A stretch of DNA of 20,980 bases from Bacteroidota bacterium (lineage in GTDB: Bacteria > Bacteroidota > Bacteroidia > NS11-12g > UBA955). Positions 15,413-20,980 of the stretch are shown piece by piece. The stretch is taken from assembly GCA_027488495.1 (NCBI GenBank), contig JAIYBO010000254.1, positions 1 through 20,980 of the forward strand. The letters run 5' to 3'. The notes below the pieces were generated by a model. The model saw only the letters and a list, made by a program, of their open reading frames with translations. It had not been told where the DNA came from and did not search any database. The translations under genes were made by a program, and so were the position numbers. Position 1 is the stretch's first letter; each line of letters starts with the position of its first letter.

Positions 15413-15652
15413 ATGAAACGAATTTTAGCAACTCTGGCATTGACGTTTTTTTCGGTGTTTACCGTGGCCGCTCAATGTCCAATGTGTAAGGCGGCGTTAA
15501 CGTCGAGTCGTGATCATGCCAAAAACAGACCAGTTGTGGGCAATGGCATCAACAAAGGAATTCTGATGTTATTGGCTACGCCTTATGTTTTGCTTGGCAC
15601 TGCGGGTGTATTTCTATACCAATACAAACGCAGACAGAAATATGGAAAGTAA
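15413..15652 (+). CDS. Small secreted/membrane CPMC protein in the oxidase operon
   Basis: A 79-residue protein I cannot place in a characterised family. It has an N-terminal signal-like segment (RILATLALTFFSVFTVAAQ) followed directly by CPMCKAALTSS, then a short soluble stretch and one further hydrophobic helix (GILMLLATPYVLLGTAGVFLY) with a basic end (KRRQKYGK). The two cysteines would lie just outside the membrane, suited to metal or thiol chemistry. Small CPMC proteins are, to my knowledge, recurrent in Bacteroidota oxidase clusters, but no function is established. It starts 1 nt after DUF420 and overlaps DUF983 by 11 bp. A copper-handling role is inference only. Confidence 0.75.
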   Translation: MKRILATLALTFFSVFTVAAQCPMCKAALTSSRDHAKNRPVVGNGINKGILMLLATPYVLLGTAGVFLYQYKRRQKYGK

Positions 15653-16022
15653 ACGACAGGGTGTATTGCCCTTTTTGGCTTGCAAGTGTCCGAAGTGTGG
15701 CAAGGGCCAGGTTTTCAAGAACAGTATTTTTAGTACGAAATTCGCAGAAACCAACTACAGTTGTACGGTTTGTGCAATGTCTTACGAGCCAGAGCCAGGA
15801 TTTTTCTATGGTGCGATGTACTTCAGTTATGCGCTGATTGTGGGATTGATCATCACTTGCAGTGTGGTTTTCTACAGTTTGAACTTGTTTGATTATGCCA
15901 TAGTGGGCATCCCAGCAACAATCATTGTGATGGTACCATTGATTTTTAGGTACAGTAGAATGTTGATGTTGTATGTGGTTTACCCTGCGATGTACAAGGA
16001 TAAGTTTTACGGCAAGAAGTAA
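15642..16022 (+). CDS. DUF983 family membrane protein with zinc-ribbon N-terminus
   Basis: A 126-residue protein of unknown function. Residues 10-45 contain two cysteine pairs, CKCPKCGKGQVF and YSCTVCAMSYEPEPGFFYGAMYFSY, matching the DUF983 zinc ribbon and its EPGFFYGAMY signature. Two hydrophobic helices follow (ALIVGLIITCSVVFYSL; AIVGIPATIIVMVPLIF), and the protein ends in a basic tail. DUF983 genes often accompany cytochrome oxidase genes, which supports an assembly role, though none is demonstrated. ATG 15642 lies inside the end of the CPMC gene; an earlier in-frame start at 15585 would overlap it much more. It is the last gene of the operon and ends 3 bp from a convergent gene, without a visible terminator. 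Confidence 0.85.
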   Translation: MESKRQGVLPFLACKCPKCGKGQVFKNSIFSTKFAETNYSCTVCAMSYEPEPGFFYGAMYFSYALIVGLIITCSVVFYSLNLFDYAIVGIPATIIVMVPLIFRYSRMLMLYVVYPAMYKDKFYGKK

Positions 16023-16025
16023 GGC

Positions 16026-16832
16026 TTACTGTACACTCAAGCTGATTGGTACTTCGAACCAGGCTGCGATATTTTTTCCTTCAAATTTAGCGGGTATCCA
16101 TTTGGGACAGGCTTTGAGGATACGGATGGCTTCAACGCTGAATTCGGGGCATTTGCTGGAGCTTTCTTTGATTCTGCAATGGGTGACAAGTCCGTTGCGG
16201 TTCACCATGAATCGGACCAATACATATCCAGAAATACTGGCATTCACGCAGCGGGCGGGATAAACGAATTGATCGATGATGTATTCTCGAAAGGCTTCAT
16301 CGCCCCCGAGAAATCTTGAGGGAGTTATGGCTTTGTTGGGTTGCGTAGTGTCTTGGGGTTGCGTAATAAGGTCTTCGGCATCGGCGGGGATTTCCATTAA
16401 AACCAAGGTGTTCTCGTTGATTCGTTTGCCTTTTGTTGAAAGGTATGGTGTGAAACTGTTGTATTTTATGGCTTGAAGGATGGTGTCTTTTAATAGAGAG
16501 TCTGTGGTATTGCTGTCCCAGATTTCCGCAAAATCCACCCTGCCTTTTTTATTCACGCGCATGTTTACCAGAAACATGATTGAGCCGGTTTCTTGCACTT
16601 GTTGATGGATGTAGGGATGGTATTTTTTGATGTTGGTGGTAAAGGTATCCCAACCTTGTTTGGGGGTGGGTTTATTTTGTGTTTTCCACCATGCACTGTG
16701 TTTGCTGAGGAGGATGGGTGGTTTTGCTTGTGTATTGGCAGACAATAGGAAAAACAAAATCATGGCAACAGAATGAATGATGGTTCCGATGTTTTGCTTG
16801 TATTGTGGTTTACTGCTGTTATTCACTGACAT
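16026..16832 (-). CDS. Secreted protein with two TonB C-terminal-like domains
   Basis: A 268-residue protein. A hydrophobic signal (SVAMILFFLLSANTQA, to about residue 36) precedes the mature part, so it is probably periplasmic. Two segments resemble the TonB C-terminal fold: residues about 70-150 (VNMRVNKKGRVDFAEIWDSN ... INENTLVLMEIP) and the clearer residues 183-268 (FVYPARCVNASISGYVLVRFMVNRNGLVTHCRI ... ACPKWIPAKFEGKNI ... VPISLS). It lacks the Pro-rich spacer of a classical energy-transducing TonB, so coupling to outer-membrane receptors is doubtful. The second domain has four cysteines. It lies downstream of recA, separated by a hairpin terminator. A poor -7 box (TATTTTTA, minus strand 16862-16855) precedes it. 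Confidence 0.75.
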   Translation of the reverse strand: MSVNNSSKPQYKQNIGTIIHSVAMILFFLLSANTQAKPPILLSKHSAWWKTQNKPTPKQGWDTFTTNIKKYHPYIHQQVQETGSIMFLVNMRVNKKGRVDFAEIWDSNTTDSLLKDTILQAIKYNSFTPYLSTKGKRINENTLVLMEIPADAEDLITQPQDTTQPNKAITPSRFLGGDEAFREYIIDQFVYPARCVNASISGYVLVRFMVNRNGLVTHCRIKESSSKCPEFSVEAIRILKACPKWIPAKFEGKNIAAWFEVPISLSVQ

Positions 16833-16898
16833 TTTTATAGTGGTATTGTGAGTGTAAAAATACGATGGAAAAGGGGTTTTTGAAAATTTGCTTCATGA

Positions 16899-16929
16899 AA
16901 AGGGGGCGATGGTTACCATCGCCCCCTTT
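16899..16929 (-). terminator. Intrinsic terminator of recA
   Basis: A perfect 14-bp stem (16899-16912 with 16916-16929) including a G5/C5 run encloses a 3-nt loop. In the recA direction it is followed by four T residues. It lies 29 bp after the recA stop and 66 bp before the TonB-C-like gene, so it should separate the two. Confidence 0.75.
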
Positions 16930-16958
16930 GTGGCTAATCTATGTGAATTGACGATGAT

Positions 16959-17981
16959 TTAATCGGCTTGTACGGCGAGGATTTCTTCGCCACCGGCCAT
17001 TTTAGCCCTGATTTTGGCTTCGATCTCTGCCATCATTTCGGGGTTGTCTTGAATCAATTCTTTCACGGCATCTCTACCTTGACCGAGTTTGGTTGTATCG
17101 TAGCTGTACCAACTGCCACTTTTTTGGATGATTCCTGCGTCTACAGCAATATCAAGTACTTCACCGGCTCTGCTGATACCTTTTCCGTACATGATGTCAA
17201 ATTCAACCACACGGAACGGCGGAGCAACTTTGTTTTTGGCCACTTTTACTTTTGTGCGGTTACCCATGACATCGTCACCATCTTTGATTTGGGCATTTCT
17301 GCGGATATCGAGGCGGATGGATGCATAAAATTTGAGGGCATTACCACCAGTGGTGGTTTCAGGGTTACCGAACATGACACCAATTTTTTCACGAAGCTGG
17401 TTGATGAAAATACAGATACAACCTGTTTTGCTGATGGTTCCTGTGAGTTTTCTGAGTGCTTGGCTCATTAATCGGGCGTGTAATCCCATTTTGCTATCGC
17501 CCATGTCGCCTTCGATTTCTGCGCGTGGTACCAATGCGGCTACAGAATCCACAACCAATACGTCAATGGCACCCGAGCGGATGAGGTTGTCGGCAATTTC
17601 CAATGCTTGTTCTCCGTCATCGGGTTGTGCGATGAGTAGGTTTGAGGTATCGATGCCTAAATTTTCGGCATACAATTTATCAAATGCATGTTCTGCATCG
17701 ATGAAAGCGCAAATGCCTCCTTTTTTCTGTGCTTCAGCGATGGTGTGCAAAGCGATGGTTGTTTTACCACTGCTTTCTGGACCATAGATTTCAACAATTC
17801 TACCGCGGGGGAAACCACCCACGCCGAGTGCCAAGTCTAAACCAAAGGAACCTGTAGAAATTACGTCTACCACTACGCTACGCGTATCGTCCATCTTCAT
17901 CACCACGCCCTTGCCATAGGTTTTTTCCAAACGCTCAATGGTTTGTTTGAGGGCCTTCATTTTTTCTTGTTGTTCGCTCAT
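16959..17981 (-). CDS. recA: Recombinase RecA
   Basis: RecA forms ATP-dependent filaments on single-stranded DNA for homologous recombination and repair, and in many bacteria triggers LexA self-cleavage. The 340-residue length is normal. The Walker A motif GPESSGKT is at residues 67-74; the Walker B region is IDVLVVDSVAALVPRAEIEGD; and the L1/L2 DNA-binding segments are visible as EGDMGDSKMGLHARLMSQALRK and FINQLREKIGVMFGNPETTTGGNALKFYAS. The C-terminus is short and ends in EEILAVQAD. The start at 17981 gives the normal N-terminal helix (MSEQQEKMKALKQTIERLEK). It is divergent from radC. Identity is certain. Confidence 0.99.
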   Translation of the reverse strand: MSEQQEKMKALKQTIERLEKTYGKGVVMKMDDTRSVVVDVISTGSFGLDLALGVGGFPRGRIVEIYGPESSGKTTIALHTIAEAQKKGGICAFIDAEHAFDKLYAENLGIDTSNLLIAQPDDGEQALEIADNLIRSGAIDVLVVDSVAALVPRAEIEGDMGDSKMGLHARLMSQALRKLTGTISKTGCICIFINQLREKIGVMFGNPETTTGGNALKFYASIRLDIRRNAQIKDGDDVMGNRTKVKVAKNKVAPPFRVVEFDIMYGKGISRAGEVLDIAVDAGIIQKSGSWYSYDTTKLGQGRDAVKELIQDNPEMMAEIEAKIRAKMAGGEEILAVQAD

Positions 17982-18053
17982 AACTATCTATTTAAATAAC
18001 CGATTAATTGCTGTTGTTGATTTCAAAACTAGTAAAATTGTTTATATAATTGT

Positions 18054-18082
18054 CAAATATATGATTAAAATTTTATCAACAA
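18054..18082 (-). promoter_or_regulatory. Promoter of recA
   Basis: On the minus strand TTG (18082-18080), 18 nt and TATATTTG (18061-18054) form a good Bacteroidota promoter, about 72 nt before the recA ATG. An imperfect AT-rich palindrome (18063-18077) fills the spacer, a position suited to a repressor. Confidence 0.55.
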
Positions 18083-18768
18083 TGAGAAATGGACATGAAA
18101 ACGGGATGGATTTGCAAAATTTGCAAAACAAATTTTTACTCAACGGAAAAACTGCAATGAATAACAGCGAGTTGCTGGTTTTGGTTTTGGGGAATGGACG
18201 TAAGACGAAGCAGTCAAGGGATTTGGGTGCGCGCTTGTGGACGCATTGTGCGGGTGATTTGCGTTTGTTGGGGCAGATGAGCATGGAAGATTTGTTGCAG
18301 GTGGAGGGGATGGGCTCGGCTGGGGTGGTTACCTTGGCGGCGGCATTGGAGTTGGGTCGGAGGAGGGTGATAGAGGCACCCAAAGCCAAGCAGATCAGAA
18401 ATCCGTCAGACGCGGTGGGGATATTGTTGCCAATGTTTGTGGATGCGGTGGTGGAGAGTTTTTACGTCATCTTTTTGAATCGCGCCAATCGCATTTTGCG
18501 GTTAGAATGTGTGAGTATTGGGGGAATGGCGGGTACGGTTGTGGATGTGCGATTGGTATACAAACGGGCTTTGGAACTTCGGGCCACGGGTTTGGTGATG
18601 AGTCACAATCATCCATCGGGGAATGATAAACCGAGCGACGCTGATAATCGACTCACGCGGCAATTTGTTGAGGCGGGAAAATTGTTGGATATCACAATTA
18701 TCGATCACGTGATTATCGCTGGCAACGGCTATTATAGTTATGCGGAGGAGGGGATGTTATCGAGTTGA
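18082..18768 (+). CDS. radC: RadC family (JAMM/MPN+ domain) protein
   Basis: RadC proteins combine a helix-hairpin-helix-like N-terminal region with a metal-binding JAMM domain; despite the name, their repair role is disputed. In this 228-residue protein the N-terminal part contains MNNSELLVLVLGNGRKTKQSRDLGARL and LLQVEGMGSAGVVTLAAALELGRR (the HhH-like segment). The JAMM site is complete: His175-x-His177 in SHNHPSG and Asp188 after ten residues. The closing LDITIIDHVIIAGNGYYSYAEEG is standard. The frame is open back to 17938, but that would reach into recA. I take ATG 18082; ATG 18106 is equally possible and would avoid overlap with the recA -33 element. It is divergent from recA. Confidence 0.92.
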   Translation: MRNGHENGMDLQNLQNKFLLNGKTAMNNSELLVLVLGNGRKTKQSRDLGARLWTHCAGDLRLLGQMSMEDLLQVEGMGSAGVVTLAAALELGRRRVIEAPKAKQIRNPSDAVGILLPMFVDAVVESFYVIFLNRANRILRLECVSIGGMAGTVVDVRLVYKRALELRATGLVMSHNHPSGNDKPSDADNRLTRQFVEAGKLLDITIIDHVIIAGNGYYSYAEEGMLSS

Positions 18769-18855
18769 GAACGCCTTGTGGAGGGTTCCACCAAAAAAAT
18801 GGAAAAAAACAGCCATTCCTTGTAATATGGAATATCGATTTCTTTTTGGAAACAT

Positions 18856-18863
18856 TAAATTTG
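18856..18863 (+). promoter_or_regulatory. Candidate -7 promoter box of gcvP
   Basis: TAAATTTG matches TAnnTTTG exactly and lies 7 nt before the gcvP ATG, implying a leader of only a few bases. No convincing -33 TTTG is seen at the right distance. The rest of the 102-bp gap after radC has only a short 5-bp hairpin (18778-18791) and A-runs. Confidence 0.45.
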
Positions 18864-18870
18864 CATACTT

Positions 18871-20980
18871 ATGAACCAATTCAACGCCCTTTATTCGGAG
18901 TCTTTTTCGGATCGCCATATCGGTCCAAGACAAAGTGATTTGAATGCCATGCTTGCCACCATTGGTGGGGCGAGTTTGGATGAGTTGATCGATCAAGTTG
19001 TGCCTAGCAACATCCGTTTGCCCAAGCCTTTGAGCGTGGGTGAGGCGATGAGCGAGGTAGAGTTTTTGTCGATGTTGCGTGAAAAAGCGGCGAAGAACAA
19101 GACTTATAAGAATTTCATCGGGATGGGTTATTACAACACGCACACACCCGGTGTAATTTTGCGTAACATCATGGAAAATCCAGGATGGTATACCCAGTAC
19201 ACGCCTTATCAGGCAGAGATTAGCCAAGGTCGTTTGGAAGCATTGTTGAACTATCAAACGATGGTGATCGACCTTACCGGTATGGAGTTGGCGAACGCAT
19301 CGTTGTTGGATGAAGGTACGGCTGCTGCTGAGGCGATGAACATGTTTTATGGTTTAGACAAGAAGAGTGCTGCGCACCGCTTTTTTGTAGACAACAGTGT
19401 GTTTCCTCAGACTGTAGATATTTTGATTACGCGTGCAGAGCCCATTGGGATTGAGATTGTGCGTGGAGATTATAAAACTTTTGCTGCTGATGCATCTTTC
19501 TTTGGGGCTTTGGTTCAGTATCCAAATGCAGAGGGTAGCGTAGAGGACTATAGGGCGTTTGTGGCTTCTTGTAAGGCGGCCAATGTGAAGACTTGTTTTG
19601 CATCGGATTTGATGGCGTTGACGTTGTTGACCCCTCCCGGTGATTTTGGTGCTGATTGCGTTGTGGGTAACACCCAGCGTTTTGGTGTGCCATTGGGCTT
19701 TGGTGGACCGCATGCGGCGTTCTTCGCAACCAAAGACGAGTTCAAGCGTTCTATCCCAGGTCGTATCATTGGTGTATCCATTGATGCCGAGGGCAACCGC
19801 GCTTTGCGTATGGCTTTGCAAACCCGTGAGCAGCATATCAAACGTCAGAACGCTACGTCAAACATCTGCACCGCGCAGGTTTTGTTGAGCATCATGGCGG
19901 GTATGTTCGGCGTATACCACGGTCCAGAAGGATTGAAAAAAATCGCTCAGCGCATCCATGCGTTGGCTGCTTCTTTGGGCGATGCCATCTTGAAAACGGG
20001 CAATGGCGTATACAGTTTGCAACACGGTCATTTCTTTGATACCATTTTGGTGAATGTACCTCATACAGAAACCATTCAAGCATTGGCTTTGGCTGAGGGC
20101 ATCAACTTGCGATACAGTGATGGCCTTGTGGGTATTTCAGTAGATGAAACCACAACCATGGCGGATGTAGAAAAATTGGTGAGCATTTTTGCCCGTGCCA
20201 TCGAAGGTGCTGCGGCAAAGCCAGAGGGTTCAGTATCGCACAAGTTGCCAGCGGCGTTGTTGCGTGAGAGCAATTTTATGTTGCACCCTGTGTTCAACCG
20301 TTACCATTCAGAGCATGAGATGTTGCGTTATATCAAATCGTTGGAGGCCAAAGATTTGAGTTTGTGTCACTCCATGATTTCTTTGGGTAGCTGTACCATG
20401 AAGTTGAATGCAACCACGGAGATGATTCCTGTAACTTGGCCCGAGTTCAACAGTTTGCATCCATTCATTCCGATGGATCAGGCCAAGGGCTATATGGAGA
20501 TCATCGAGGAGTTGAATAAAGATTTGAGCGAAATCACCGGTTTCCATACCATGAGTATGCAGCCAAACTCTGGTGCTCAAGGTGAGTATGCAGGTTTGAT
20601 GGTGATTCGTGAATATTTCAAAGATCGCGGCGAATCGCACAGAAACATCGCTTTGATTCCATCAAGTGCGCACGGTACCAACCCTGCTTCGGCGGTGATG
20701 GCGGGTATGCAAGTGGTGGTATCGCCTTGTGATGAAAACGGAAACATCGACGTTGAAGACATTCGCGCGAAGGCCGAGCAATACAAAGACAATTTGGCTT
20801 GTTTGATGGTGACTTACCCAAGTACCCACGGTGTGTTTGAAGCGGCGATTACTGAGTTGACCGATATCATTCACCAAAATGGTGGACAGGTTTATATGGA
20901 TGGTGCGAACATGAATGCGCAGGTTGGTTTGACATCGCCAGGTATGATTGGTGCCGATGTATGCCACTTGAACTTGCACA
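18871..20980 (+). CDS. gcvP: Glycine dehydrogenase (decarboxylating), P protein, 3' truncated by window edge
   Basis: The PLP-dependent P protein decarboxylates glycine and passes the aminomethyl group to the lipoyl arm of the H protein in the glycine cleavage system. 703 codons are present out of the roughly 950-960 usual for the single-chain form. The start FSDRHIGPRQSDLNAML is the standard N-terminus. Further marks are NFIGMGYYNTHTPGVILRNI, WYTQYTPYQAEISQGRLEALLNYQ, FGVPLGFGGPHAAFFA, NATSNICTAQVLL at the end of the first half, and in the catalytic half SLGSCTMKLNATTEM, MSMQPNSGAQGEYAGL, AHGTNPASA and DGANMNAQVGL. The window stops at CHLNLH, directly before the expected PLP-binding lysine (family motif NLHKTF). 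No frameshift is seen. It has its own promoter box. Confidence 0.97.
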   Translation, partial: MNQFNALYSESFSDRHIGPRQSDLNAMLATIGGASLDELIDQVVPSNIRLPKPLSVGEAMSEVEFLSMLREKAAKNKTYKNFIGMGYYNTHTPGVILRNIMENPGWYTQYTPYQAEISQGRLEALLNYQTMVIDLTGMELANASLLDEGTAAAEAMNMFYGLDKKSAAHRFFVDNSVFPQTVDILITRAEPIGIEIVRGDYKTFAADASFFGALVQYPNAEGSVEDYRAFVASCKAANVKTCFASDLMALTLLTPPGDFGADCVVGNTQRFGVPLGFGGPHAAFFATKDEFKRSIPGRIIGVSIDAEGNRALRMALQTREQHIKRQNATSNICTAQVLLSIMAGMFGVYHGPEGLKKIAQRIHALAASLGDAILKTGNGVYSLQHGHFFDTILVNVPHTETIQALALAEGINLRYSDGLVGISVDETTTMADVEKLVSIFARAIEGAAAKPEGSVSHKLPAALLRESNFMLHPVFNRYHSEHEMLRYIKSLEAKDLSLCHSMISLGSCTMKLNATTEMIPVTWPEFNSLHPFIPMDQAKGYMEIIEELNKDLSEITGFHTMSMQPNSGAQGEYAGLMVIREYFKDRGESHRNIALIPSSAHGTNPASAVMAGMQVVVSPCDENGNIDVEDIRAKAEQYKDNLACLMVTYPSTHGVFEAAITELTDIIHQNGGQVYMDGANMNAQVGLTSPGMIGADVCHLNLH

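Noticed and set aside
17938..18081. Long radC start reaching into recA
   Set aside because: It would overlap the recA 5' end and code for a hydrophobic leader not found in RadC proteins.
18778..18791. Possible terminator hairpin after radC
   Set aside because: The stem is only 5 bp and is followed by A-runs instead of T residues on the plus strand.
1..20980. Mobile element, prophage, CRISPR or biosynthetic island
   Set aside because: I saw no transposase or integrase, no direct-repeat array, and no break in gene content or codon style; all genes are chromosomal housekeeping or respiratory.

Overview
The window looks like a chromosomal housekeeping region of a Bacteroidota bacterium. Three things point there: repeated matches to the Bacteroidota -7 promoter box TAnnTTTG just upstream of genes, few Shine-Dalgarno-like sequences, and a cytochrome c oxidase cluster of Bacteroidota type (two consecutive subunit III genes, a subunit IV-like gene, Sco1, DUF420, DUF983, and a CuA motif of the form CNKIC). 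By eye, leucine is written mostly as TTG and base composition is moderate. I cannot fix the order or family.

Layout: at the left edge a truncated maf gene (-) is divergent from a 3-hydroxybutyryl-CoA dehydrogenase gene (+), followed by queA (+). Two tRNA-Leu genes, CAG and GAG, follow, with a clear promoter and a strong intrinsic terminator. On the minus strand a DUF2807 lipoprotein gene overlaps a rhomboid protease gene by ATGA. Divergent from them are a small secreted TPR-like protein, an HD-domain phosphohydrolase and ksgA (+); the last two overlap by GTGA.

The central block (about 7.07-16.02 kb) is one co-directional aa3-type cytochrome c oxidase operon: coxB, ctaD, heme A synthase ctaA, heme O synthase ctaB, two subunit III genes, subunit IV, Sco1, DUF420, a small CPMC protein and DUF983. 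Most junctions overlap or are only a few bases apart. Together these supply the catalytic subunits (CuA in CoxB; hemes a/a3 and CuB in CtaD), the heme pathway (CtaB then CtaA) and copper or assembly factors.

The operon converges, with a 3-bp gap, on a secreted protein with two TonB-C-like domains (-). Upstream of that is recA (-), with its own hairpin terminator, divergent from radC (+). The window ends inside gcvP (glycine decarboxylase), just before the expected PLP lysine.

I saw no insertion sequence, prophage, CRISPR array or rRNA, and no gene-free stretch above 300 bp. No obviously new multi-gene system is visible. The points most worth a second look are: a coiled-coil-rich insertion in CoxB; the uncharacterised CPMC protein; promoter boxes lying only 4-8 nt before several start codons, suggesting near-leaderless mRNAs; and an unusual N-terminal extension on KsgA.
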